A stretch of 64,000 bases of DNA from assembly GCA_947628085.1 (NCBI GenBank), contig CANQYM010000007.1, forward strand, positions 40,961 through 104,960, written 5' to 3'. The notes under the pieces were generated by a model. It was not told the origin of the DNA, made no database searches, and was given only the letters and a program-made list of their open reading frames with translations. The translations under genes were made by a program, and so were the position numbers. The DNA is from an uncultured Clostridia bacterium (lineage in GTDB: Bacteria > Bacillota > Clostridia > TANB77 > CAG-508). Positions 38,657 to 46,605 of the stretch are shown here, piece by piece; positions within the stretch are counted from its first letter, which is position 1; every line of letters starts with the position of its first letter.

Positions 38657-39121
38657 TTGGAAATCTTTGGTAAAAAAGGAATTGGAAACTTTTTAAAAAT
38701 TCTTTTAGAAATAGTTTTAGTTTTAGGAATTTTAATTTTATTAAGTTTTCCAATTATAATAAATAAAACAAATATTCAAATAAATCCAAATATTATAATG
38801 TTCTATCCTAATGCAATTTGCTTACTACTTATAATATATCAATTTATTGGGTTATTTGATAGTTTGAAAAAAGAAAATCCGTTTTGCGAAAACACAGTAA
38901 AAAGATTAAGCAGATCTGGAAAAATATGTGGCATAGCATCTATTTTTTGGATATTAGATTTTTTATATGAATTATTAATTGTAAAAGCAAATATACCATT
39001 CATATTGGCCTTAGCATTTTTAGTTATTCTATTTATTGGCGTTACAATAGCTTTATTTATTCTATCAGAACTATTTAGTAAAGCATTAGAATATAAAAAT
39101 GAAAACGACTTAACAATTTAA
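38657..39121 (+). CDS. DUF2975-like membrane protein
   Basis: A 154-residue protein with four membrane segments and the central motif DSLKKENPFCENTVKRLSRSGKICGIAS, typical of DUF2975 proteins. Family members are nearly always followed by a small YozG-like XRE regulator, as here. The start is TTG with an AGAGGAG site. Function is unknown. Confidence 0.8.
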   Translation: MEIFGKKGIGNFLKILLEIVLVLGILILLSFPIIINKTNIQINPNIIMFYPNAICLLLIIYQFIGLFDSLKKENPFCENTVKRLSRSGKICGIASIFWILDFLYELLIVKANIPFILALAFLVILFIGVTIALFILSELFSKALEYKNENDLTI

Positions 39122-39151
39122 AAATGAGAAGAATTTAAGGGGGCAAAGTTA

Positions 39152-39358
39152 ATGATAGTTGTAAATTTAGATGTTATGATGGCAAAACGAAAAATATCTT
39201 CTCTTGAATTAGCCGAAAAAATAGGAATAACTCAAGCAAATTTATCTATATTAAAAACAAATAAAGGAAAAGCAATTAGATTTTCAACCCTAGATCAAAT
39301 TTGCAAAGTGCTAAATTGTATGCCAGGAGATATTTTAGAATATAGAGAGGGAGAATAA
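39152..39358 (+). CDS. Small XRE-family regulator (YozG-like)
   Basis: A 68-residue helix-turn-helix protein, VNLDVMMAKRKISSLELAEKIGITQANLSILKTNKGKAIRFSTLDQICKVLNCMPGDILEY, the single-domain Cro/CI form. It lies 30 bases after the DUF2975 gene and 4 before the next, in one operon. It likely controls the operon promoter. Confidence 0.9.
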   Translation: MIVVNLDVMMAKRKISSLELAEKIGITQANLSILKTNKGKAIRFSTLDQICKVLNCMPGDILEYREGE

Positions 39359-39362
39359 AATA

Positions 39363-40790
39363 ATGAGTAGTATATTTGTTAGCGCACTACTCTTTGCTAT
39401 ATGGAGCGTAGTATTGTTCGTTGGCAAGAGTATAGGGCTTTCAATGCTTCTATTTGTAGTGCCTTTATCATATGTTTTAATAAAATTATTAGAAAAAAAT
39501 AAGAAAGTAAATTTTGAAAAAGCAAAATTATTAATTATACCAATTACATTACTTTCAAGTACATATTTTATATATAATAACGAATTTTTTAATGGACTAA
39601 ATATTTTTATTATACCATTACTTGTATTATTAATGATAATAAATTTATTAGAAAAAGATTTGAAAATTGAAAATTTTATAGAAAGAATAACAGAACTCGT
39701 TTTTAATCCAATAGCTTACTTTGAACTAACAATGGGAAAACTTGCAGAGCTTATAAGAATAAAATTAAAAATGAAAAATTCATCTAAAAAGCATGGATTT
39801 TTTAAAGGAATTTTATTAACAATACCAATAGTGTTAGTAATAATAATTCTATTATCATCAGCAGATGAAATATTTGGAAAAATTTTTATAAATATATTTG
39901 CTAAATGCATAGACAAACTAATAACATTTAAATTTGGAGAAATATTTTTAAGAGTTTTAATTGCAATATTAGTATTTTTATATTTAAGTTGTTTCTTAGA
40001 TAACTTAGTAAATAGATATGAGGCAGATGAGAAAAAAGAACAAGTTTCAAAAGAAACAAAAAGCGAAACCACAACAATAAAAATGATTTTAACTACATTA
40101 AATATTGTTTATATTTTATTTTGCATAATACAAATTAAATCTTTATTTATGAAAGTAAATATTGAAAATTATGCACAATATGCAAGAAAAGGCTTTTTTC
40201 AATTAATGATTGTTTCTGTTATTAATTTAATAGTTATATTGATTGCTAAAATTAATAAAAAAGACAAATTTATAAATGCTATGTGTTTATTTATGATAGC
40301 TTGCACTTTTATAATACTTCTTTCATCTGCATATAGAATGAGAGTATATGAAAGCACATTTGGATATACGCTTTTAAGATTATTAGTTTATGTTGCTTTA
40401 TTTACAGAAAGCATTTTATTAATTCCAACTATTATATATGTTTTAGACAAGCCGATTAAACTTTTAAAAGAATATTTTATAATAACTCTTTTTGTTTATG
40501 TTTGCATTAATTTTGCAAATATAGATAATATAATTGCAAGAAAAAATGTTGACAGATATTTTGCAACAGGAAAAATAGATTTTTATTATTTGAAAGATAA
40601 TACTGGAACAGATGCAATAGGTCAAATAATTAGAATAAGAGATTCAGAAGCAGAAACAGAAGAGGAAAAAGAAGTGCAAAAAGAGGTAGTGGAATATATT
40701 TCAAAAGTTTATGCTGAGCTTAAAAATGAAAAAGTAGATTTTAGAAATTTCAATATTTCTAAATTTACGGCAAAGATTGTTATGTTTTAA
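39363..40790 (+). CDS. Multi-pass membrane protein (DUF4173/DUF4153-like)
   Basis: A 475-residue protein with about eleven membrane segments and a short C-terminal cytoplasmic tail. RMRVYESTFGYTLLRLLVYVALFTE and FANIDNIIARKNVDRYFATGKIDFYYL are characteristic of DUF4173 proteins. No function is established. It is the last gene of the DUF2975/XRE operon. Confidence 0.75.
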   Translation: MSSIFVSALLFAIWSVVLFVGKSIGLSMLLFVVPLSYVLIKLLEKNKKVNFEKAKLLIIPITLLSSTYFIYNNEFFNGLNIFIIPLLVLLMIINLLEKDLKIENFIERITELVFNPIAYFELTMGKLAELIRIKLKMKNSSKKHGFFKGILLTIPIVLVIIILLSSADEIFGKIFINIFAKCIDKLITFKFGEIFLRVLIAILVFLYLSCFLDNLVNRYEADEKKEQVSKETKSETTTIKMILTTLNIVYILFCIIQIKSLFMKVNIENYAQYARKGFFQLMIVSVINLIVILIAKINKKDKFINAMCLFMIACTFIILLSSAYRMRVYESTFGYTLLRLLVYVALFTESILLIPTIIYVLDKPIKLLKEYFIITLFVYVCINFANIDNIIARKNVDRYFATGKIDFYYLKDNTGTDAIGQIIRIRDSEAETEEEKEVQKEVVEYISKVYAELKNEKVDFRNFNISKFTAKIVMF

Positions 40791-40879
40791 AGTAATTAAT
40801 ATTAATTAAAAATAAAATTTGAATTAAAAAATTTAAATAAAAGTTAAAAAAATTAAAGAAATAAAAAATGTAAAAAGAC

Positions 40880-40908
40880 TTGACAATAGAACAAAATAAC
40901 ATTATAAT
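40880..40908 (+). promoter_or_regulatory. Promoter of tRNA-Tyr
   Basis: TTGACA (40880-40885) and TATAAT (40903-40908), both consensus, with a 17-bp spacer. Confidence 0.9.
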
Positions 40909-40935
40909 AAATAACGTGCTCGAAAGAGCACAAAT

Positions 40936-41021
40936 GGGTAGGTGGTCGAGTGGTTAATGGCACCAGACTGTAAATCTGGCGACGAGAGTCTACGATGGTT
41001 CGAATCCATCCCTGCCCACCA
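40936..41021 (+). tRNA. tRNA-Tyr (anticodon GTA)
   Basis: Acceptor GGGTAGG / CCTGCCC, anticodon loop CTGTAAA with GTA, long variable arm, T-arm GGTTCGAATCC and encoded CCA. Confidence 0.95.
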
Positions 41022-41027
41022 AAAATG

Positions 41028-41060
41028 AAAAACCATAGTAAAACTATGGTTTTTTATTTT
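41028..41060 (+). terminator. Terminator of tRNA-Tyr
   Basis: AAAACCATAG pairs with CTATGGTTTT, followed by T-rich sequence. Confidence 0.85.
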
Positions 41061-41070
41061 TGATTAAAAA

Positions 41071-41162
41071 GGGAGGATTCGAAAAGGACGTGCCCGAAAC
41101 GAAGTAAGGGTAAAAACAGTCCAGTGGACTGTTTTTAGGACGTGGCTTGCCGAATCCATCCC
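41071..41162. repeat. Structured element resembling the interspersed repeats (possible copy 3)
   Basis: Outer arms GGGAGGATTCG and CGAATCCATCCC pair with one bulge. Inside are a mini-hairpin CCCGAAACGAAGTAAGGG, comparable to CCGAAGCGTAAGCGAAGGG in copies 1 and 2, and a perfect hairpin AAAAACAGTCC-AGT-GGACTGTTTTT, then GGACGTGG. The order arm, mini-hairpin, long hairpin, arm is the same as in copies 1 and 2, but the sequences differ. The right arm repeats 12 bases of the tRNA-Tyr 3' part (CGAATCCATCCC). On the minus strand a T run follows, so it may also terminate the gene at 41194-41763. Confidence 0.45.
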
Positions 41163-41193
41163 ATTATTCAGTAGTACTTTTTCCTTTTTGATG

Positions 41194-41763
41194 TTATAAT
41201 AAAGGCTCTAAAATTGATCCTACAATTGTATTTATTACTGGTATAATAATATTTGTAGCAGAATGAGTTAAAGAAAATTTTACAGATTGACGATATTCAG
41301 TATTATATAAAAATGGATTTTTAGTACCAAATTCAAAACCTTTTTTATACTCGCAACGAGTGCCTCTCATAAATGGATTTATATATTCATAGTATTCAAC
41401 ATATGGTGCTTTCTCATGGAATAATATTGCTTCCATTTTTTTTCCGTTCATATTAACAACATATGCTGGGTAATAAAAGAGTGTTTCGATTGCAAAGAAA
41501 ATAAGAGATGCTATTACTAATATTATTGCAACGAAAACTTTTATACCACGCCTTTTTATTTTCGAAAAAAGCTGAAGAAAACCAATCAGTGCAGTAATAT
41601 AAATGAAATTTATAGAAAAATAATAGAACCAGTCCATAAATTCTATTTTAAATAGAACTAATGAATTTCTTAAAATATCTATTAAAAAAGCATAATAAAC
41701 TGTATATACAAGAAAATTGCATTTTTTTATTTTTTTCCACATAATAAAATTAATATAATCCAT
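41194..41763 (-). CDS. Unknown membrane protein
   Basis: A 189-residue protein with about three membrane segments in the first 105 residues and a probable external, Tyr-rich C-terminal part ending in a hydrophobic segment (NIIIPVINTIVGSILEPLL). No motif is recognised. The ribosome site before the ATG at 41763 is weak, so the start may be the Met eight codons in. It stands alone among tRNA genes. Confidence 0.5.
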   Translation of the reverse strand: MDYINFIMWKKIKKCNFLVYTVYYAFLIDILRNSLVLFKIEFMDWFYYFSINFIYITALIGFLQLFSKIKRRGIKVFVAIILVIASLIFFAIETLFYYPAYVVNMNGKKMEAILFHEKAPYVEYYEYINPFMRGTRCEYKKGFEFGTKNPFLYNTEYRQSVKFSLTHSATNIIIPVINTIVGSILEPLL

Positions 41764-41946
41764 TATATAAGATTAGAGATTTATTTAATGGATAATTCCT
41801 TTCTTTTAGACATTTTTATTTTATACGATTATAATTTTATTTGATTATAACTATAATAAAAGAAATATTCAACAAAAAATATAATAAGATTAATTATATT
41901 AAACATTATAATAATTTAAAAATCTCTAAAAAAATTTATAAAACAC

Positions 41947-42005
41947 TTGCAAAACAAAATGATGTGTGTTACAATAACTTTCGTGGCAAGTATAAAGCCA
42001 CCCAC
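41947..42005 (+). promoter_or_regulatory. Promoter with short hairpin upstream of the tRNA cluster
   Basis: TTGCAA (41947-41952) and TACAAT (41970-41975) with a 17-bp spacer are followed by GTGGC-N8-GCCAC (about 41983-42000). The transcript could be a very short RNA or an upstream start for the tRNA operon. The stretch 41764-41946 holds nothing I can support. Confidence 0.4.
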
Positions 42006-42024
42006 AATTTTATATAAAAAAATG

Positions 42025-42053
42025 TTGACAAACTGCGTTTAATATAGTAAAAT
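42025..42053 (+). promoter_or_regulatory. Promoter of the tRNA-Val/Asp/Phe cluster
   Basis: TTGACA (42025-42030) and TAAAAT (42048-42053) with a 17-bp spacer. Confidence 0.85.
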
Positions 42054-42079
42054 TAATCACGTCAGTTGGAACATATCTT

Positions 42080-42155
42080 GGTCGCTTAGCTCAGCTGGGA
42101 GAGCATCTGCCTTACAAGCAGGAGGTCATAGGTTCGAACCCTATAGCGACCACCA
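42080..42155 (+). tRNA. tRNA-Val (anticodon TAC)
   Basis: Acceptor GGTCGCT / AGCGACC, anticodon TAC in CTTACAA, T-arm GGTTCGAACCC and encoded CCA. Confidence 0.96.
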
Positions 42156-42173
42156 TTCTTTTATAAATATAAT

Positions 42174-42250
42174 GGCCTGGTAGTTCAGTTGGTTAGAATG
42201 CCGCCCTGTCACGGCGGAGGTCGACGGTTCGAGCCCGTTCCAGGTCGCCA
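42174..42250 (+). tRNA. tRNA-Asp (anticodon GTC)
   Basis: Acceptor GGCCTGG / CCAGGTC, anticodon GTC in CTGTCAC, T-arm GGTTCGAGCCC, discriminator G and encoded CCA. Confidence 0.96.
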
Positions 42251-42283
42251 AAATATCTAGTCCAACCACTAGATATTTTTTAT
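42251..42283 (+). terminator. Hairpin between tRNA-Asp and tRNA-Phe
   Basis: AAATATCTAG pairs with CTAGATATTT with T residues after it. Only five bases separate it from tRNA-Phe, so termination must be partial or the hairpin acts in processing. Confidence 0.6.
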
Positions 42284-42287
42284 ATAA

Positions 42288-42363
42288 GGCTTCATAGCTC
42301 AGTTGGTAGAGCAGGGGACTGAAAATCCCCGTGTCAGTGGTTCGATTCCACTTGAAGCCACCA
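42288..42363 (+). tRNA. tRNA-Phe (anticodon GAA)
   Basis: Acceptor GGCTTCA / TGAAGCC, anticodon GAA in CTGAAAA, T-arm GGTTCGATTCC and encoded CCA. Confidence 0.96.
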
Positions 42364-42375
42364 TTCAATAAAATT

Positions 42376-42425
42376 ATAGAGCAGTAAGACTTTGAAGAAA
42401 ATGTTTTACTGCTCTATTTTATTTT
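42376..42425 (+). terminator. Terminator of the tRNA cluster
   Basis: ATAGAGCAGTAA and TTACTGCTCTAT form a long stem followed by TTTTATTTTTAT. Confidence 0.85.
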
Positions 42426-42567
42426 TATCACTTTTTTATTACTTTAGTTTAGAAAACAATATTTTATTGATAATAGTTATTTTTAAATTTATATATTTTT
42501 GTAATTTGAATTACAAGATATATTGATAATAAAAGTTATAAATAAAGCATATTTATAGAATAAATTC

Positions 42568-42596
42568 TTGCAATTTGTAATAATCCCTTGTATAAT
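42568..42596 (+). promoter_or_regulatory. Promoter of the DUF3800 gene
   Basis: TTGCAA (42568-42573) and TATAAT (42591-42596) with a 17-bp spacer, 25 bp before the ATG at 42622. Confidence 0.75.
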
Positions 42597-42621
42597 GTCT
42601 TATATCATAGGGGGAAAATAA

Positions 42622-43317
42622 ATGAATTTATATATAGATGAATCATGAAGTATAAATAATAAAATGCATAAGAAATTTGTAATTTGTATTATTATGCCAA
42701 ATGATATAAAAAAATTAGAAAGAGTATATAAAAGATTTGTAATAAAAAATCTAAAAAAATTAAAACAATTAGATAATAATAAAAATAAAATGTTTAGAGC
42801 AGACGGTTCTTTTTTAGAATTAAAAGGTTCATCTTTTAATAGAACGATGAAACTAGAATTTTTAGATTATTTTTGTAGAAATAATTTATTCAGAGTTAAA
42901 TATATTGTATTAGATAATGATAAGCTAGACAGTAGGTTTATAGAAAATAAAGCTAGAACATTTAATTATCTTATGAAAATGTTTTTAATAAGCACTATTA
43001 ATAAAGACGAAATAATAGATAAAGAAATACATTTAAATATAGATGAAAGAAATATAAAAACTGGTTCTAAATTTTCTTTAGAAGATTATTTAAATCAAGA
43101 ATTAAAATTAGATCATAATATTATAGATAAGGCTGAAGTAAAATATTATGATTCATCTAAAAATAAATTAATTCAAGTTGCTGATGTATTTGCCAATATT
43201 AAATATTCAAATTATTTAACAAATAATAATTATAGAGAAATATTAAACAAATTGCACCATACAGGTTATATACTAAATGACTTTACATTTCCTCAAAATA
43301 AAAAGAATAAAACATAA
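42622..43317 (+). pseudogene. DUF3800-family protein interrupted by an in-frame TGA
   Basis: From the ATG at 42622, which has a strong AGGGGGAAA site, the frame reads MNLYIDES, then TGA at 42646-42648, then SINNKMHKKFVICIIMPND and on to the stop at 43317. DUF3800 proteins open with (N/I)YIDESG, so the TGA replaces the Gly codon GGA by one base change. Downstream, FVICIIMP, a central ELKGSSF and LIQVADVFANIKY fit the family, which is predicted to have an RNase H-like nuclease fold. Re-initiation at the ATG at 42664 would give 217 residues lacking the first catalytic Asp. Other genes here use TGA as stop, so recoding is unlikely. Confidence 0.75.
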
Positions 43318-43337
43318 AAAAATGCATAACACTATAT

Positions 43338-43427
43338 TAACCAGTATAACAGTAAATCTAATAATAAGTCTATTATAATAGTAAGTATTATGTAATTAAT
43401 ACACATTATTAGTAATTATACTGGTTA
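43338..43427 (+). ncRNA. Structured RNA A beside the DUF3800 gene
   Basis: A 12-bp outer stem begins AACCAGTATAA (43339) and closes TTATACTGGTT (43416-43426). Inside are P2 CTAATAAT/ATTATTAG (43358-43365 and 43405-43412) and P3 GTATTA/TAATAC (43385-43390 and 43397-43402). The unpaired blocks AACAGTAA and GTAAGT recur at the same spacing in RNA B. It starts 20 bases after the DUF3800 stop. Several conserved RNA motifs have been reported next to DUF3800 genes; I cannot tell whether this is one of them. Confidence 0.65.
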
Positions 43428-43460
43428 TATGTATTTTATGTGAATTTTTTTTATTAATAC

Positions 43461-43489
43461 TTGACAAAAAAGTAAAATCATATTATTAT
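43461..43489 (+). promoter_or_regulatory. Promoter of structured RNA B
   Basis: TTGACA (43461-43466) and TATTAT (43484-43489) with a 17-bp spacer; an overlapping TATAAT is three bases further on. Confidence 0.7.
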
Positions 43490-43494
43490 AATAT

Positions 43495-43610
43495 AAACTA
43501 ACAGTAAGTCCTATAATATATGCCGTTATCTAGGTAAGTGCTATGTGTTAGCATCATATAATAGGCAATTAGTTTTTTAAAAAATACCTGTACAAGGTAT
43601 TTTTTTTTAT
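43495..43610 (+). ncRNA. Structured RNA B with its own promoter and terminator
   Basis: Outer stem AAACTAA/TTAGTTT (43495-43501 and 43569-43575), P2 CCTAT/ATAGG plus TATATG/CATATA, and P3 GTGCTA/TAGCAT (43538-43543 and 43549-43554). AACAGTAA (43500) and GTAAGT (43534) are shared with RNA A. The P3 and P2 stems differ in sequence from RNA A yet still pair, which is direct covariation. A terminator AAATACCT/AGGTATTT with a nine-T run ends at about 43610. From 43611 to 43753 nothing else is seen. Confidence 0.75.
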
Positions 43611-43753
43611 ATCTAAAGTTATAGTACAATTGAATAATTAATTTAATTATTGCAAAATATATTGCAGAATAAAATAAGGGCTTATAAGTATCAAACTATT
43701 TTATAAAAATATTTAAAAGTGATTTATAAATTCGAATAAAACATCAAAGAACG

Positions 43754-43782
43754 TTGATTTTATAAGGAAAAGGTGCTATAAT
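43754..43782 (+). promoter_or_regulatory. Promoter of GC-rich unit G
   Basis: TTGATT (43754-43759) and TATAAT (43777-43782) with a 17-bp spacer; an 80-nt GC-rich leader follows. Confidence 0.8.
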
Positions 43783-43863
43783 GCTAGAGGCAACTGGTAG
43801 CGAATAAGCGAAATGGGCAATCGCTGAGATTGTCAAGTCCGAAAGGGCGGAAAGGAAGGCACC

Positions 43864-44328
43864 ATGAAGGAATATCGCAGAAGGAGCTACAGGATGCTAG
43901 CAGAGAAGGTTCCGGAAGGGACTCATCTGTACAACTTTGTCTACGATACTACTGAATTCTCCACCGCGGAGAAGTGCATTAGGATCGTGGGTACAGTTGA
44001 AGAGGAGTGGCCTATCACCATGGAAGAGCTTATCACCGAGTTTTGTTTCCTTGATGGAACACTCATCACTGAGGAAAATCTTCCCGATGGCATGTTCAAA
44101 GTTAGGGCAATCATTCACCCTAATGAGAAAACTGTTTTCGCGGAAATGGCCGAAGGTGAAGTGAAAGTCAGGACCAAAAGCGGTGATGTGCTCACGGCGA
44201 ACCGCAAGGGAATACCGCATGCTGCAGGCGACTTCATCGTGTACGCAAATAGCAACGGAGTGCCGAACGAGACAGACAAGTGGATTGTCAGTGGTATGGT
44301 TTTCAATAAACTGTACAAGGCAATTTAG
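43864..44328 (+). CDS. GC-rich orphan protein (unit G)
   Basis: A 154-residue soluble protein, basic at the N-terminus (MKEYRRRSYRML) and acidic in the middle, with a strand-rich second half (KVRTKSGDVLTANRKGIPHAAGDFIVYANSNGVPNETDKWIVSGMVFNKLY). No family is recognised. The ATG follows a GGAAAGGAAGG site. GC is about 49 percent against an AT-rich surround. Promoter and terminator are its own. Confidence 0.7.
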   Translation: MKEYRRRSYRMLAEKVPEGTHLYNFVYDTTEFSTAEKCIRIVGTVEEEWPITMEELITEFCFLDGTLITEENLPDGMFKVRAIIHPNEKTVFAEMAEGEVKVRTKSGDVLTANRKGIPHAAGDFIVYANSNGVPNETDKWIVSGMVFNKLYKAI

Positions 44329-44346
44329 CAACGAGTTTGTCTCAAG

Positions 44347-44384
44347 AAGCTGGCGGGTGCAAAACCTGCCGGCTTTCTTTTTTA
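44347..44384 (+). terminator. Terminator of GC-rich unit G
   Basis: AAGCTGGCGGGT pairs with ACCTGCCGGCTT (one G-T pair), followed by TCTTTTTTT. Confidence 0.9.
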
Positions 44385-44654
44385 ATAACTTCTAGAGTTT
44401 ACTTTATCACTTAAAGCTTATTAAAAAATTTCAAGTTAAAACAAAATTTCAAAAATGTTGATTTTAGCTTTGTTTTATTATATACTTGTTATATTAATTT
44501 AAATTCAGATAAGTTAGTTCGAAATATTAATTACTTTTATAATATGCAATTAAAAAATTAACTAATTTTTATAACTAAAATAAAAATTGGACAACTTTTA
44601 TATCAAGCTAAGCATTTTTTGTAATTAAATATAATTAAAGAAAGGAAGAAATTT
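44385..44654. other. Gene-free stretch before guaA
   Basis: AT-rich sequence with a TATAAT at 44630-44635 but no good -35 at the right distance. I searched by eye for a purine riboswitch and saw none. No gene is supported. Confidence 0.4.
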
Positions 44655-46508
44655 ATGGAAAAATTAGCAATATTGGATTGCGGTGGCCAGTATACTAAAG
44701 TTATTGATAGGAGAGTTAGAGAATTAGGGGTAAAATCCGATATATTTCCTATTAATGTAAAAAGTGAAGACTTAAAAGATTATGGATCAGTTATTTTATC
44801 AGGTGGACCAAATAATGTTGCAGACGGACAAAGATTGAAATTTGACAAAAACATCTTTGAGCTTGGAATACCAGTTTTAGGAATTTGTTATGGAATGCAA
44901 CTTATGTCTGACTATTTTGGCGGAATAGTAGATAGCAATGTGAAAAAAGAATATGGACAAAATGAAATAACAATAAATACTAAAGTTCCAATTTTTGAAG
45001 GATTAGCTGAAACTCAACAAGTTCTTATGAGTCATGGAGATACAGTAAAAGTTTGCCCAAATGGCTTTGAAGTAATTGCAAAATCTGGTGAGGCAATAGC
45101 TGGTATTGGTAATGTGGAAAGAAGAATGTATGGGGTTCAATTCCATCCAGAAGTTGATTTAACTGAGGAAGGAATGAAAATGCTAGAAAACTTTATAAGA
45201 AAAGTTGCTGGCTATAAAGAATTTTATGCATTAGAAGATAGAATTCAAACTTCCATAAAAATGATACAAGAAAAAGTTAAAGATAATAAAATAGTTGTTT
45301 TAGTAAGTGGTGGAGTTGATTCTGCAGTTACTGCAGCATTGCTTGTAAAAGCACTAAATCCAGATAATATTTATGCAATACATATAGATTCAGGTTTTAT
45401 GAGAAAAAATGAAAGTGATATTATTTGTGAAAATTTAAAACAACTCGGACTTAAAAATTTAATTAGAGAAAATGCTAAAGACTATTTCTTCAATACAGTT
45501 GTTGAAGTAAATGGAAAAAAGATTGGACCATTAGTAGATACTGTTGACCCAGAAACAAAGAGACAAATTATTGGTGAAATATTCATTAGAATAGCAAACA
45601 ATGTAATAGAAAGATTAGGACTAGATCCTAAAAACACATTTATAGCACAAGGTACTTTAAGACCAGATTTAATTGAAAGCGGAAATCCAGATATAAGTGG
45701 ATTTGCACATAAAATAAAAACACATCACAATGATGTTGAAATAGTAAGAGAAGCAAGAAAGAAGGGCTTAATAGTAGAAACAAATAGCGATTGGCATAAA
45801 GATGAGGTTAGAAAAGTTGCTAGAAAGCTAGGATTAGAAGAATCTATAGCATCAAGACAACCATTCCCAGGGCCAGGACTTGCTATTAGATTACTTTGCC
45901 ATGATAAAAAAGAAGAAGTAATAATTACAAAAGAAGAAGTTGGAAAATTAGAATTAGTTTTAAAAGGAACTTCTGAAAAAGGATATATTCTTCCAATTAA
46001 ATCAGTTGGTGTTCAAGGAGATGCTAGAAGCTATAGAAATTTATGCTTAATGACAGGAAACGGATTAAATTTCAATTGGAAAGAAGTTACAACTAAAGCA
46101 AAAGAAATTACAGATACAATAAACACTATAAATAGAGTTGGATACATATTAAACAAAACAGAACTTACAGAATCCCCAAAATGTTTTGATATGAGAATAT
46201 GTGATGAATGTGTAGATTTACTTCGTGAGTTAGATAAAATAGTTACAACAAATTTAGAAAAAGCTAAAGTAAATCAAACTTTTGCAGTATTAATTCCAAT
46301 AGGTATTAGTAAAAAATATTCAGTAGCAATAAGAACTTTTGTTACAAATGATTTTATGACAGGAAGACCTGGAGAAATTGGAAAAGAAGTTTCAAAAGAA
46401 ATGTTAGAAAAAACTGTAAATGAAATTACAGAAAAATATGGTGATAAAATAGAATACATAATCTATGACGTAACAAGTAAGCCTCCAGCAACTTGCGAAT
46501 GGCAATAA
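44655..46508 (+). CDS. guaA: GMP synthase (glutamine-hydrolysing), long form
   Basis: A 617-residue protein, about 100 residues longer than typical bacterial GuaA. The amidotransferase domain starts LAILDCGGQYTKVIDRRVRELGV with the nucleophile in LGICYGMQLM and His/Glu in QFHPEV. The ATP-pyrophosphatase motif is VLVSGGVDSAVTAALL. The C-terminus ends TSKPPATCEWQ as expected of GuaA. The extra residues lie between RQPFPGPGLAIRLL and the final dimerisation part (about residues 415-540), a place where eukaryotic GMP synthases also carry an insertion. It converts XMP to GMP. The start has AGAAAGGAAG upstream. Confidence 0.95.
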   Translation: MEKLAILDCGGQYTKVIDRRVRELGVKSDIFPINVKSEDLKDYGSVILSGGPNNVADGQRLKFDKNIFELGIPVLGICYGMQLMSDYFGGIVDSNVKKEYGQNEITINTKVPIFEGLAETQQVLMSHGDTVKVCPNGFEVIAKSGEAIAGIGNVERRMYGVQFHPEVDLTEEGMKMLENFIRKVAGYKEFYALEDRIQTSIKMIQEKVKDNKIVVLVSGGVDSAVTAALLVKALNPDNIYAIHIDSGFMRKNESDIICENLKQLGLKNLIRENAKDYFFNTVVEVNGKKIGPLVDTVDPETKRQIIGEIFIRIANNVIERLGLDPKNTFIAQGTLRPDLIESGNPDISGFAHKIKTHHNDVEIVREARKKGLIVETNSDWHKDEVRKVARKLGLEESIASRQPFPGPGLAIRLLCHDKKEEVIITKEEVGKLELVLKGTSEKGYILPIKSVGVQGDARSYRNLCLMTGNGLNFNWKEVTTKAKEITDTINTINRVGYILNKTELTESPKCFDMRICDECVDLLRELDKIVTTNLEKAKVNQTFAVLIPIGISKKYSVAIRTFVTNDFMTGRPGEIGKEVSKEMLEKTVNEITEKYGDKIEYIIYDVTSKPPATCEWQ

Positions 46509-46527
46509 AGGAAATTCCGCATATTCA

Positions 46528-46556
46528 TTGACTTTTTTAAATCAAAGAGTTATAAT
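46528..46556 (+). promoter_or_regulatory. Promoter of mgtE
   Basis: TTGACT (46528-46533) and TATAAT (46551-46556) with a 17-bp spacer. The leader is only about 50 nt, so there is no room for an M-box riboswitch. Confidence 0.75.
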
Positions 46557-46605
46557 GATGATGTTTGGGAGAATTTACATAAAGTAGAATAGGAGGGGGA
46601 TTATA

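Noticed and set aside
42646..42648. TGA read as glycine (alternative genetic code)
   Set aside because: Genes such as the ECF sigma factor (stop at 10200-10202) end in TGA, and no other gene has an internal TGA at a conserved Gly, so genome-wide recoding is not supported.
44385..44654. Purine riboswitch before guaA
   Set aside because: No conserved purine-aptamer loops or following terminator could be found.
46557..46605. M-box riboswitch before mgtE
   Set aside because: The promoter leaves a leader of about 50 nt, too short for an M-box.
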